DNA from: a virus | IMG/VR virus record: IMGVR_UViG_3300045258_000011 | Location: 1-32,336 of that record | Direction: 5' to 3' (one strand) | Length of the DNA stretch: 32,336 nt | Shown here: positions 1-6,830 of the stretch, piece after piece | Layout: each line of letters starts with the position of its first letter | Position numbering within the stretch: position 1 is the stretch's first letter | Notes under the pieces: generated by a model | Database searches by the model: none | The model's input: the letters and a program-made list of their open reading frames with translations, nothing else | What the model was told of the DNA's origin: nothing | Program-made: the position numbers and the translations under genes

Positions 1-1
1 C

Positions 2-1717
2 CCGCAAGGCAAGAAGGCTGGAAAGGAATGGAAGGTCGGTGGCGTAGGCGGTGAGTCTGGCTCGAGCATGTCTGTGTGCCTGACCGGTTCGAAGCGCGGC
101 GTTTGGAAGGATTTCGCAACTGGCGATGCCGGCGATCTGCTCGACCTGTGGGGAAAATGCCGCATGGTGTCCGTAGCCGATGCGATGCGCGACGCGAAGC
201 GATTCCTTGGGGTTCGCGACGAGGCGCCGATTCGAGAAATGCCTAGCTACAAGCGGCCGGCCAAGCCTAAGTGCTCGGCGCCCAAAGCGGCGGTGAACGA
301 ATGGCTGTCAGCTCGAGGTCTCGAGCAATCGACGATTTCGGCATTCAAGGTGGCCGAAGCGGAGCGCGACGGAAAGATGTATGCGGTGTTTCCGTACCTG
401 CGCGAAGGCGAATTGATCAATGCCAAGACGCGGAACATCGCGGACAAGAAGGACATGCGCCAGGAAAGCGGCGCCGAGCCGTGCCTGTTCGGCTGGCATC
501 TGATCGACCCAAAGCGCCGCGGGCTTGCGATCACAGAGGGTGAGATCGACGCCATGACGTTGCATCAGATGGGCATCCCGGCTGTTTCGGTAAACGCTGG
601 CGCCGGCAATCACCAGTGGATCGATAACGACTGGAACCGGCTCGAGCGCTTCAGTGACATCTACCTTTGCTACGACAACGATGAAGCGGGCCAGAAAGGC
701 GCCAAGGAAGTAGCCGGCCGACTCGGAATCGAGCGCTGCCGAATCGTGAAGTTTCCGAAGAAGGACGCGAACGAATATCTGCTGGCCGGCGCGACCTCGG
801 AAGATTTCGCGCGGTGCGTGGCGGAAGGGAAGTCTTTCGACCCGGAAGAACTGCGCGAGATTTCCGACTTTTGGGGCGGTGTAAAGGCGCTCTTCTATCC
901 GACCCAGGATCAGGTAACGAATCCTTTCCTGTCGTTCTGCGGCGAGAAGCAGTTCTGGTTTGACTTCCGACCGGGCGAATTGACGGTATGGACCGGATAC
1001 AACGGGCACGGCAAGTCTCTGATGTTGAATCAAGTGCTGATCGGGCTGATGGACCAAGGAACCAAAGTTTGCGTGTTCTCAGGCGAGATGACGCCGGAAC
1101 GCCAAGGCAAGCGCATGGCGAAGCAACTTGGCGGACTGGATCGCCCGACGCCGGCATATCTTGACGCCATGTCCGACTGGCTGCGTGATCGCATGTGGCT
1201 TTTCAACCTCGTCGGCACGGCATCCATCGATCGCCTTCTGACTGTCTTCACGTACGGATACAAGCGCTACGGCATCCGGCACTTCGTGATCGACAGCTTG
1301 ATGATGACTGACGTGCTCGAGGATGGCGCCGGCGCGATGACCTCGCAGAAGGAAGCCATGCGGAAGCTTGCCGCTTTCGCTCGAGGAAACGGCGTGCATG
1401 TCCACCTAGTGGCGCATCCCCGCAAGGGGCAAGACGATAAAAAGGCGCCAGGGAAGATGGACATTTCCGGAAGTTCGAAGATCACTGACGCAGCGGACAA
1501 CGTGTTCGCCGTCTGGTCGGCACAGAAACAGGAAGGTGACTCGAAATCGGACGAGCCGGACGGAACGCTCGAGCTCTACAAGAACCGGAACGGCGACATT
1601 CAATACAAAAAGCTGTTCCTGTTCCTCAACCGTGACTGCATGCAGTTCAGCGTCAGGGATGCGCGCCGGGCGTATTCGCATGTGCCTTTCATGAATAACC
1701 AGACGGAGGAAGCGTGA
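2..1717 (+). CDS. T7 gp4-like DNA primase-helicase (5' truncated by window edge)
   Basis: Replicative primase/helicase that unwinds the phage fork and primes lagging-strand synthesis. The frame is open to the left edge. The residues before the first ATG (nt 68) read as the family's Lys-rich KEW..GG..GES segment, so the true start and the N-terminal zinc ribbon lie upstream of the window. Visible parts in order: a WKDFATGDAGDLLDLW primase motif, a TOPRIM domain (ITEGEIDAMTL at about nt 532-564, then YDNDEAGQKGAKE), and a RecA-like helicase core. The core has Walker A GYNGHGKS (about nt 995-1018), FSGEM, Walker B-like HFVIDSL and VHLVAHPRK. Domain order matches T7 gp4 and Twinkle. The stop overlaps the next gene's GTG start by 4 bp (GTGA). 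The assignment is firm; only the missing N-terminus is uncertain. Confidence 0.95.
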   Translation, partial: PQGKKAGKEWKVGGVGGESGSSMSVCLTGSKRGVWKDFATGDAGDLLDLWGKCRMVSVADAMRDAKRFLGVRDEAPIREMPSYKRPAKPKCSAPKAAVNEWLSARGLEQSTISAFKVAEAERDGKMYAVFPYLREGELINAKTRNIADKKDMRQESGAEPCLFGWHLIDPKRRGLAITEGEIDAMTLHQMGIPAVSVNAGAGNHQWIDNDWNRLERFSDIYLCYDNDEAGQKGAKEVAGRLGIERCRIVKFPKKDANEYLLAGATSEDFARCVAEGKSFDPEELREISDFWGGVKALFYPTQDQVTNPFLSFCGEKQFWFDFRPGELTVWTGYNGHGKSLMLNQVLIGLMDQGTKVCVFSGEMTPERQGKRMAKQLGGLDRPTPAYLDAMSDWLRDRMWLFNLVGTASIDRLLTVFTYGYKRYGIRHFVIDSLMMTDVLEDGAGAMTSQKEAMRKLAAFARGNGVHVHLVAHPRKGQDDKKAPGKMDISGSSKITDAADNVFAVWSAQKQEGDSKSDEPDGTLELYKNRNGDIQYKKLFLFLNRDCMQFSVRDARRAYSHVPFMNNQTEEA

Positions 1718-1866
1718 CTTTCATTCGAGTTCAAGACCTTATGGCAGAAATCTTGGCCAACTTCGACAACTTAAAGCCCTCAGAAAGTCAGCGCGAGCGA
1801 GATCGACGGGCCCTCGAGGAATGGGAAGCGCAACCCGATCCAGAAGAGGCGGCGGACGAAGAATGA
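1714..1866 (+). CDS. Small acidic protein of unknown function
   Basis: Fifty residues with a GTG start in a GTGA overlap with the primase-helicase stop. A clear GGAGGA Shine-Dalgarno sequence lies 5 nt upstream, inside the end of the helicase gene. The product starts VTFIRVQDLMAEIL. Its C-terminal half is very charged and ends in a run of Glu, Asp and Ala. The stop overlaps the next start as ATGA, which supports real translation in the operon. I recognise no domain. A helicase-associated role would be only a guess from position. Confidence 0.6.
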   Translation: MTFIRVQDLMAEILANFDNLKPSESQRERDRRALEEWEAQPDPEEAADEE

Positions 1867-2018
1867 ACTGCCGCAACTGCATCCACGTACAAGCCAAGCC
1901 GGAAGCGCGAGCGATGAACCAGCTAGGTTTCCGCAACTGCAAGCACATGCCGAGTTACGCCTACGTCGCCGGCCGGAATGTATGCCGGATCGGGAAGTTC
2001 GAGGAAAAGAAGTCGTGA
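1863..2018 (+). CDS. Small four-cysteine (zinc-ribbon-like) protein
   Basis: Fifty-one residues. The start at 1863 overlaps the previous stop as ATGA, and the stop overlaps the next GTG start as GTGA. Cysteines at positions 3, 6, 26 and 41 form a CxxC pair plus two separate Cys, a layout typical of small phage zinc-binding proteins. An in-frame ATG lies upstream at 1821, but it would add 14 Arg/Gly-rich residues and has no good ribosome binding site. Function is unknown. Confidence 0.6.
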   Translation: MNCRNCIHVQAKPEARAMNQLGFRNCKHMPSYAYVAGRNVCRIGKFEEKKS

Positions 2019-2335
2019 AGCGCTCGCCGTCAGCATTAACCGCTGAGTTGCTGAAAGAGCAAGGATGGCTGGTCTGGACCGTTGAACGCTGGATACCAGG
2101 TGCCCGAATCCGAGTCGATCTATTCGGGATTCTGGACCAGATAGCGATAAAGGACGGAGAAGTACTCGGCTTACAGCCGACGAGTTGGAGCAACGTTCCG
2201 GCGCGGGTGAAGAAGATAGCCGAGTCGGAGCACATAGGGGAAGTCCGGAAGCTAGGTTGGACGCTGCAGGTGATTGGCTGGAAATGGGATTCGGTGGCAA
2301 AGGAATGGCGCCATCGCATTGTCGATGTTTCGTGA
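2015..2335 (+). CDS. Possible PD-(D/E)XK-like nuclease, small phage protein
   Basis: A 106-residue protein starting at GTG 2015, in a GTGA overlap with the gene before. The central pattern is R-x-R-V-D-L-F-G followed by D-Q-I-A-I, then E-V-L-G-L-Q-P-T-S, then a conserved-looking SNVPARVKKI. This resembles the D ... (E/Q)-x-K/Q core of small PD-(D/E)XK nucleases such as VRR-NUC and resolvase-like proteins, with Gln in the place of the usual catalytic Lys. The fold is inferred from this pattern only, so DNA cleavage activity is not certain. It lies in the replication/recombination operon upstream of NinB, which fits a nucleic-acid role. An in-frame ATG at 1982 is less likely because it overlaps deeply with the upstream gene. 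Confidence 0.5.
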   Translation: MKRSPSALTAELLKEQGWLVWTVERWIPGARIRVDLFGILDQIAIKDGEVLGLQPTSWSNVPARVKKIAESEHIGEVRKLGWTLQVIGWKWDSVAKEWRHRIVDVS

Positions 2336-2348
2336 AACGGGGGAAGGA

Positions 2349-2861
2349 ATGGGACAGAGTCAGAAGCCGCGGAAAAAGTATCGGCCGAAGGTAGGAACGA
2401 AGGACACGATTACGACGCTCTTCGAAGGCGACGAGCCGTTGAAAGGCGAACTGAAGGACAAAGTACTGCTGACGACGCACATGGCCGCGCTGTCGCTCTC
2501 CAAGGGCGAAGCGACCCAAGACGACTGGGGCGCGCTCGTGACCGCCTGCAACGTGTGCCTCGTGCTGTGCGAGCAAGCGAAAAACAAGCACATCGGTCTG
2601 CAAGCCGTATATGACGCCAGCAACGCGCTTATTTCGGTGCAGGAGCGGTTCTTCGCGATGGGCCGCAGGGTAAGTACCGGCGACGAGCTGACGGCCGTCA
2701 ACGGCGGGATACACGTGTTCGAGGAATTAGTCGAGACGGTGAGCAAGCGGAAGTACGTTTGGGCATCGGATCAGATCGAAAAGCGGATGCGAGAAGGGCA
2801 GTCGGTCGGCGTGGCGCCGTTCAAGAAGACGGCACGGTATGCGTTAATGGAGGCAGCATGA
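2349..2861 (+). CDS. Hypothetical phage protein
   Basis: A 170-residue protein starting at MGQSQKPRKKYRP, with a strongly basic first 20 residues and a mostly helical remainder. A purine-rich GGGGGAAGGA precedes the ATG, but spacing is tight, so ATG 2328 (seven residues longer) is an alternative start. The middle (LLTTHMAALSLSKGEATQ) and the segment with three clustered Cys/Val residues (NVCLVLCEQ) look like an all-alpha domain. I recognise no catalytic motif. It ends in an ATGA overlap with the next gene, as a full member of the early operon. Confidence 0.6.
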   Translation: MGQSQKPRKKYRPKVGTKDTITTLFEGDEPLKGELKDKVLLTTHMAALSLSKGEATQDDWGALVTACNVCLVLCEQAKNKHIGLQAVYDASNALISVQERFFAMGRRVSTGDELTAVNGGIHVFEELVETVSKRKYVWASDQIEKRMREGQSVGVAPFKKTARYALMEAA

Positions 2862-3385
2862 AGCGAGAAATGTGGACGGTTCAAGAAGAACGCACGCTCC
2901 GTGAGATTTGGTCTAGTGGCAAATTGGTCAAAGAATGTCTGGACATGCTTCCCGGCCGTTCGTATCGGGCGATGACCGATCGGATGCACGATTTGGGACT
3001 CGGGAGGCGCTCCCATGTCCGCAGCGGACCGGTCAGATCGCTTATCTGGAGCGTAGCCGAACAAATGCTCAAGCGCGGCGAGCAATTGACGACGCATGAA
3101 TTCTCGGAACGGATTCAATGCACGCATCGCCACATATGGGAACTTCTCAAGAATAACCATAAGGCGAAGGAAATCCATATCGCTCACTGGAAAAGAGCGC
3201 GCCATAACGGCGTATGGACCGAAGTATGGGGATATGGGGAAGGGCCTGATGCTGTAAAGCCAAAGCCCAAGACACGTCCCGAAACGTCTCGCTCGGCATA
3301 TCTTAGAAAACGGATGCGCCAAGGAAAGATCGAAGCGAACCCGTTCTCAGTGGTGATGGCTCAAGTTATGAGGGAGGCCGCATGA
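2858..3385 (+). CDS. SANT/Myb-like DNA-binding protein
   Basis: A 175-residue protein starting in an ATGA overlap at 2858. Residues 5-48 show a SANT/Myb/GcrA-type helical pattern: MWTVQEERTLREIW, then LPGRSYRAMTDRMHDLGL, with the usual W..EE..L..lw..g and PgRs..a...r...lgL spacing. A second helical segment follows (EQLTTHEFSERIQCTHRHIWELL) that could be a winged helix-turn-helix, then a basic tail. The likely role is sequence-specific DNA binding, for example in transcription. The target is unknown. The longer ATG-start reading from 2759 is rejected because the operon overlap and spacing fit 2858. Confidence 0.6.
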   Translation: MKREMWTVQEERTLREIWSSGKLVKECLDMLPGRSYRAMTDRMHDLGLGRRSHVRSGPVRSLIWSVAEQMLKRGEQLTTHEFSERIQCTHRHIWELLKNNHKAKEIHIAHWKRARHNGVWTEVWGYGEGPDAVKPKPKTRPETSRSAYLRKRMRQGKIEANPFSVVMAQVMREAA

Positions 3386-3471
3386 TCCCCGATACGTTCG
3401 ATCCATATTTCGCCGTCATGGGCGTTAAACGCCGTGACTGGACCAAGCCAGTTCAGCAGGAGCAGAAATGA
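3382..3471 (+). CDS. 29-residue micro-protein
   Basis: ATG at 3382 overlaps the previous stop (ATGA) and has a near-perfect AGGGAGG ribosome site at 3371-3377. The stop overlaps the next ATG at 3468. The peptide begins MIPDTFDPYFAVMG and ends in a charged KPVQQEQK tail. The double 4-bp overlap and strong ribosome site argue for translation, either as a peptide with its own role or as a coupling device for the next gene. Confidence 0.5.
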   Translation: MIPDTFDPYFAVMGVKRRDWTKPVQQEQK

Positions 3472-3680
3472 ATCTCACCGGCTGGATTCCATGCGCGACA
3501 CCGCCAATCCGAGAGGGCTGGTATGACGTGGAGATTATTTATCAGAACGGCGCGGACGAAAAGAACCGTCGCTATTACTGGAAGCTCGGCGACTTTCGGT
3601 TGAGCGATCGCGACATGCTTCGTGCGCCGATCATCTACGAAATGGACCGTTGGCGCGGTCTTACAAAGGAGCCGAAATGA
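3468..3680 (+). CDS. Small DUF551-like hypothetical protein
   Basis: Seventy residues, ATGA-coupled on both sides, with CAGGAG upstream of the start. The N-terminus reads GWIPCATPPIREGWYDVEI, which resembles the W-I-x-V/C...P-P...G-x-Y-x-V opening of DUF551-type phage proteins, followed by an aromatic-rich second half (RRYYWKLGDF). Likely a small beta-rich protein. Function is unknown. Confidence 0.55.
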   Translation: MNLTGWIPCATPPIREGWYDVEIIYQNGADEKNRRYYWKLGDFRLSDRDMLRAPIIYEMDRWRGLTKEPK

Positions 3681-3868
3681 GCGTGTTAAATGGAAGAGAG
3701 CAATTCGAAGCCTATTACGCGAAGGCAGGCGGCTGCCTTCTGGCGTCGGTGAAGGAGAACCACTGGCAAACCTGGCTCGCGGCGCAGGTCGCTCTGCTTG
3801 AGGCGCACGGTCCGGCCGTTGAAATGCGTGTGCTGCCTAGTCGGATGGCGATGCAGGAGCCGGAATGA
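3677..3868 (+). CDS. Hypothetical small phage protein
   Basis: Sixty-three residues beginning MSVLNGREQFEAYYAKAG. The start at 3677 has AAAGGAG upstream and a 4-bp overlap with the gene before. The sequence W-Q-T-W-L-A-A-Q is typical of small phage helical proteins of no known role. I recognise no family. Confidence 0.5.
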   Translation: MSVLNGREQFEAYYAKAGGCLLASVKENHWQTWLAAQVALLEAHGPAVEMRVLPSRMAMQEPE

Positions 3869-4143
3869 GCGACGAGATCAAGAAATTAGAGAAAGAGCGA
3901 AATTACTGGATGCGGGTCGCTGCATATCTTGCGTCTTGCCATGCTGCCACGCTCAGCTATGACGGCACATTGAAAAGCTGCTCTCGGAGTCGCCGCGAAC
4001 GGTTTGAGAGCATCGCTACGATCGCCGCCGAAATGATGGACGGGAAGGATTGGCGAGCGGGGTCAAGTTATGCCAGATCGACGCCCGACAAAAGCCGGGA
4101 CGATTGTATGAAAGCACTGGAATTTTCAAAGGCGGAATCATGA
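3865..4143 (+). CDS. Hypothetical small helical protein
   Basis: Ninety-two residues, ATGA-coupled to both neighbours. The N-terminal 20 residues (MSDEIKKLEKERNYWMRVAA) are likely a short coiled coil. Three Cys are scattered through the rest without a metal-site pattern. It sits immediately before ninB. Function is unknown. Confidence 0.55.
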   Translation: MSDEIKKLEKERNYWMRVAAYLASCHAATLSYDGTLKSCSRSRRERFESIATIAAEMMDGKDWRAGSSYARSTPDKSRDDCMKALEFSKAES

Positions 4144-4541
4144 GCGATCGCCAGTTCTTCGCCCTCGTGCACGATACCGCTCGTCAGATGGCCGTCAGAG
4201 CGGTCACGCGAGCGCCGGCAGGGTATGTAGTGGAAGTGAAGCCCAAGACGCGCACGCTCGATCAGAACGCCAAGCTGCACGCCATGTTCACTGACATCGC
4301 GCGGCAGGCATCCTTTCACGGGAAAGCGCGCACCGCGGCGGAATGGAAGGTGATCTTCATCTCTGGTCACGCCGTGGCTACTGGATTGGGCGCCGACATC
4401 GTCCCAGGCTTGGAAGGCGAATTCGTGAATATCCGGGAATCGTCGGCTCAGATGGGCGTCAAGCGCCTCAACAGCCTAATCGAGTATGTGACGGCGTGGG
4501 CTGCTGATAATGAGGTGAGGTTTTCCGGGAGCGAGGAATGA
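4140..4541 (+). CDS. ninB: NinB-like recombination mediator (lambda Orf family)
   Basis: A 133-residue protein, close to lambda NinB/Orf in length. It carries the family's recognisable line K-P-K-T-R-T-L-D-Q-N-A-K-L-H-A-M near residues 37-52, then AAEWKVIF and a G-x-N-I-R-E-S-S/T-x-x-M segment near the middle. Family members bind single-stranded DNA and SSB and substitute for RecFOR in loading recombinase. The start at 4140 is chosen because it forms the ATGA overlap and avoids 30 odd residues from the upstream ATG. It is followed, again by overlap, by a Ref-like nuclease, as in ninB-ninG-type recombination blocks. Confidence 0.85.
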   Translation: MSDRQFFALVHDTARQMAVRAVTRAPAGYVVEVKPKTRTLDQNAKLHAMFTDIARQASFHGKARTAAEWKVIFISGHAVATGLGADIVPGLEGEFVNIRESSAQMGVKRLNSLIEYVTAWAADNEVRFSGSEE

Positions 4542-4816
4542 CCGCGGCAGCCGAACGACTTCACATTGCGCGCGTGAAGGAACTCGACTGCGCAGTATGC
4601 GGCACGCACGGCCCAAGCGATGCGCATCACATACTCGCCGGCCGCACGCCGGGCAGGAAGAGTCCAGGATTCTGCGTGATCCCGCTCTGCAAAGACTGTC
4701 ACCAAGGAAGTTTCAACGGAATCCACGGCCAGCGGCGCATGTGGGAAGTGGTGAAGGTAAGCGAACTAGATTGCCTCGCGGCAACGATCGAACGACTTTA
4801 TGGGGGTAGAAGATGA
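4538..4816 (+). CDS. Zinc-binding HNH-type nuclease, Ref/DUF968-like
   Basis: Ninety-two residues. Metal ligands are visible as C18-x-x-C21, H30-H31, C46 and C51-x-x-C54-H55, then G-I-H63-G and a conserved W. This is the layout of the Ref (phage P1) and DUF968/NinG-neighbour group of HNH-like nucleases that act with recombinases at D-loops. Position directly after NinB supports a recombination role. It lacks any extra DNA-recognition domain, so it is probably not a homing enzyme. Start and stop are both in 4-bp overlaps. Confidence 0.7.
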   Translation: MTAAAERLHIARVKELDCAVCGTHGPSDAHHILAGRTPGRKSPGFCVIPLCKDCHQGSFNGIHGQRRMWEVVKVSELDCLAATIERLYGGRR

Positions 4817-5286
4817 GCAGGGAGGTCCAACTTACGCGCGGAATCGTCGCGATCGTCGATGACGCCGACTACAACCTAGTCCTGCAAAGCAAGTGGTTCG
4901 CCACTACGAACGGATATGCGGCAAGAACGGTTCGCGGTCTTGATGGGAAGAACATCCGAATTCATCTGCATCGTTTCATTATGGGCGTCACCGATCCGAA
5001 ATCGCATGTCGACCATATCAACGGAAACGGCTTCGATAACAGACGGAGCAATTTGAGAATCTGCTCTCACGCTGAGAACAGGTGCAACAACAAGGTATAC
5101 GCGAACAATAAATCTGGATTTCCTGGTGTTGCGTGGAGCAAGTGCGCAGGGAAGTGGCAGGCGTACATCACGGCAGGAAGAAAGAGGAAGCATCTCGGTC
5201 TGTTCGAAAGCAAAGAGCGCGCATACGCAGCCTATTGCGATGCGGCAAAAGTTCTACACAAAGAATTCTCAAGGACCGGAGTTTGA
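4813..5286 (+). CDS. HNH endonuclease with C-terminal AP2 domain (homing type)
   Basis: A 157-residue protein. Residues about 50-95 hold the HNH core: IHLHRFIMG, then HVDHINGNGFDNRRSNLRICS with the His, Asp-His and Asn residues in place. Residues about 98-155 form an AP2 DNA-binding fold (KSGFPGVAWSKCAGKWQAYI ... HLGLFESKERAYAAYCDAA). This HNH-AP2 pairing is a standard free-standing phage homing endonuclease. Its start is in an ATGA overlap with the Ref-like gene and its stop lies 1 nt before the next ATG, so it is fully merged into the operon. Confidence 0.9.
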   Translation: MSREVQLTRGIVAIVDDADYNLVLQSKWFATTNGYAARTVRGLDGKNIRIHLHRFIMGVTDPKSHVDHINGNGFDNRRSNLRICSHAENRCNNKVYANNKSGFPGVAWSKCAGKWQAYITAGRKRKHLGLFESKERAYAAYCDAAKVLHKEFSRTGV

Positions 5287-5287
5287 A

Positions 5288-5683
5288 ATGGAAGCTGACA
5301 ACCAAGAACTGCACATGTTTTGCACTCGTTGGTCGGAGTGGCATAAGTCCCGCCGCCTATTTGCGCCGCCTGTCCCGCAGAACATCCTTGCGAGAATGCG
5401 CGGCCCGTCTGGCGGCGGAGATGTGCCCGATGCGATCCTGAGCGCTGACCTGAGCTATTTCAATCTTGCAGTCTTGGCACAAAGGGAAAGTCAGGCAAAG
5501 TTCATTTTTTACCTCTTTTATGTCCACCGCGCCAAGAACATCAAGGCGATCGCGCATGAGATGGGATTCTCGACATCATATTTCTACCGGCAGCTTCGGA
5601 CGTTCAGAGCTGAGGCACATCGCGCATATCGGGCTATGCTGAACGGCCAGCCGGTGCTGGAACGCGAAGAGGAGATGGCGTGA
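5288..5683 (+). CDS. Helix-turn-helix late regulator, Q-antiterminator-like
   Basis: A 131-residue protein. Start 5288 (MEADNQELHMF) lies just after the HNH stop, with AAGGACCGGAG upstream. The N-terminal part has RWSEWHKSRRLF and PQNILARM. Residues about 84-110 form a helix-turn-helix (NIKAIAHEMGFSTSYFYRQL), a pattern shared with sigma-like helix-turn-helix proteins and with phage Q/DUF1133-type late regulators. The main support is context: it is the last early gene, directly followed by a promoter and a leader terminator, then all late genes. This is where lambdoid Q genes sit. A transcription activator rather than an antiterminator is the main alternative. Confidence 0.6.
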   Translation: MEADNQELHMFCTRWSEWHKSRRLFAPPVPQNILARMRGPSGGGDVPDAILSADLSYFNLAVLAQRESQAKFIFYLFYVHRAKNIKAIAHEMGFSTSYFYRQLRTFRAEAHRAYRAMLNGQPVLEREEEMA

Positions 5684-5691
5684 ACATTAGC

Positions 5692-5715
5692 AGTTCACAT
5701 CACGCTAGTTCACAC
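5692..5715 (+). repeat. Direct repeat pair AGTTCACA at the late promoter
   Basis: AGTTCACA occurs at 5692-5699 and again at 5707-5714, 15 bp apart. The second copy overlaps the -35 element. A direct repeat at a promoter next to a regulator gene is a plausible binding site for that regulator (a Q-binding-element analogue), but this is inference. Confidence 0.45.
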
Positions 5716-5737
5716 ATACCCTCTTAAAACGTACAAT
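5709..5737 (+). promoter_or_regulatory. Candidate late promoter (sigma-70 type)
   Basis: -35 TTCACA at 5709-5714 (5 of 6 to consensus), a 17-bp spacer, and -10 TACAAT at 5732-5737 (5 of 6). Transcription would start near 5744, where a second -10-like hexamer TAGATT (5743-5748) occurs. In lambda pR' a -10-like element just after the start causes the sigma-dependent pause needed by Q. No gene starts between this promoter and the terminator at 5843. Confidence 0.65.
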
Positions 5738-5842
5738 TTTGCTAGATTGAGTTTTTGCCTTCACGCTGTGCCACCGCTATCCCCGTAGCTGACTGATGGA
5801 AAGACATCACTACTCCTCCAGCTGCGAATCCCCCGCAGCTTT

Positions 5843-5866
5843 AGCCCCGCTAGTCGGGGCTTTTTC
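5843..5866 (+). terminator. Intrinsic terminator in the late leader (tR'-like)
   Basis: Perfect 7-bp stem AGCCCCG/CGGGGCT (5843-5849 with 5855-5861), loop CTAGT, followed by five T. A second hairpin, AGCTGCG/CGCAGCT (5820-5826 with 5834-5840) and without a T run, sits directly upstream. Placed downstream of the late promoter and before the first late gene, it would stop late transcription unless an antiterminator acts. The region 5684-5881 otherwise holds no convincing gene. Confidence 0.8.
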
Positions 5867-5881
5867 TATTCGGAGCCGCAG

Positions 5882-5962
5882 ATGCGTTGCTGGTGGTGTG
5901 CTCGCAAGTTGCGGACACCCGATGAGCGCTGCTGCAATCCGCACGAGAAAGCGAACCTGTAA
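5882..5962 (+). CDS. 26-residue Cys-rich micro-protein
   Basis: ATG 5882 has GGAG at 5872-5875 with 6-nt spacing, directly after the leader terminator. The peptide begins MRCWWCARKL and contains a CxxC plus a CC pair with a nearby His, so it could bind zinc. Its TAA overlaps the next ATG (TAATG). It may be a genuine small protein or a coupling leader for the first late gene. Confidence 0.45.
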   Translation: MRCWWCARKLRTPDERCCNPHEKANL

Positions 5963-6276
5963 TGATCGAAGCCATCACCAAGAAGCAAGTCGCGATTGTC
6001 TCTTTTGACCGAGACCTGAAGAACGCGAAGTTGCTAGACGATCTTGGCCACCCAGCGCCGCGTGTCGTGACCTACCAAGTGACGCTCGATCCGGCTCGTC
6101 TGTCGCCTGAAGGCCAGTTCGTGCGCTTCGGACAATGGAGCGATGGACTTGGCGCTGGTGACGAAATGACCGGCTGGATTCTGCTGGACGATTTAACCGT
6201 AGAGGAGATCCTGGCTGAACACGACGGCAAGGAATTTCGACCATATGTAGTTGAAAGCGCCGTGCGCGCAGCTTAG
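5962..6276 (+). CDS. Hypothetical protein, first sizeable late gene
   Basis: A 104-residue acidic protein whose ATG overlaps the stop of the micro-protein before it. It starts MIEAITKKQVAIVSFDRDLKNAKLLDD; the middle is W-S-D-G-L-G-A-G-D-E-M-T-G-W-I-L and the end is DLTVEEILAEHDG. Likely alpha/beta. I recognise no family. Its position ahead of head-associated proteins suggests a late function. Confidence 0.6.
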   Translation: MIEAITKKQVAIVSFDRDLKNAKLLDDLGHPAPRVVTYQVTLDPARLSPEGQFVRFGQWSDGLGAGDEMTGWILLDDLTVEEILAEHDGKEFRPYVVESAVRAA

Positions 6277-6285
6277 GAAAATCAC

Positions 6286-6678
6286 ATGACCACAATCGCG
6301 AAACTGATGGGTTCCGGAGTTCCGGCAGCCCAAGCACAGGCAACTACCGCTGGCGTTCCTGCACTCGCCTTGAGCGCTGCTGGCACCACGCAGGTAGGCG
6401 CTACGTTGATCACCAGCGACTTTTCCGTATTCACGACGGTAGCAGCCAGCTCGGGCGCACGTCTTCCGGCAGCCAATGCCGCGTCGATGACAGCGCTCGC
6501 CGGTGACATCTACGTAGTCGTGAACAGCCAGGCGACGAACGCCCTTTCTGTCTATCCTCCGGTCGGCGGCAACTTCTCGAATGTTGCAGTCAATACGGCT
6601 GTCAGTGTTCCCGCAGGCAAAACGGCAGACTTCTATTGCCTGGGCGGGAACGTATGGGCGCCGAGCGTCGGCGGCTGA
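6286..6678 (+). CDS. Small virion-type protein, stand-alone copy of the 8691 gene's N-terminal module
   Basis: A 130-residue protein rich in Ala, Thr, Ser and Val with beta-strand character. It begins MTTIAKLMGSGVPAAQAQ and ends FYCLGGNVWAPSVGG. The same sequence pattern, clearly homologous along its whole length, forms residues 1-125 of the 663-residue protein at 8691. The copy stops precisely at the module boundary. Small Ala/Thr/Ser-rich beta proteins of this kind are typical virion surface or decoration subunits, and the module may be a capsid- or virion-anchoring domain. No enzyme motif is seen. Confidence 0.65.
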   Translation: MTTIAKLMGSGVPAAQAQATTAGVPALALSAAGTTQVGATLITSDFSVFTTVAASSGARLPAANAASMTALAGDIYVVVNSQATNALSVYPPVGGNFSNVAVNTAVSVPAGKTADFYCLGGNVWAPSVGG

Positions 6679-6680
6679 TC

Positions 6681-6830
6681 ATGATCATCTCAGCAGAAGC
6701 CCGCGAATGGGCTATCGAGCAGATCAAAGCGCACGGGGAATACTCGTCGCTCGACGACCTGCTCCAACAGGCTGAGACGCTGGCGCAGAAGTACGTAAGA
6801 GGCGGGGAAGATGGCAGCCCGTCTGCGTAA
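6681..6830 (+). CDS. Hypothetical 49-residue helical protein
   Basis: Starts MIISAEAREWAIEQIKAHG 2 nt after the previous stop and overlaps the next gene by 20 nt. It is mostly helical and acidic (YSSLDDLLQQAETLAQKYV). No strong ribosome site, so coupling from the upstream gene is likely. Position before the terminase pair is where small packaging accessories occur. Function is unknown. Confidence 0.5.
   Translation: MIISAEAREWAIEQIKAHGEYSSLDDLLQQAETLAQKYVRGGEDGSPSA

Noticed and set aside
5738-5842. Possible tRNA or small RNA in the late leader
   Set aside because: No cloverleaf or CCA-type acceptor could be drawn; the region fits an untranslated leader before the terminator.
5796-6008. ORF of 70 codons spanning the late leader terminator
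   Set aside because: It reads through the terminator hairpin and overlaps two better-supported genes in another frame.
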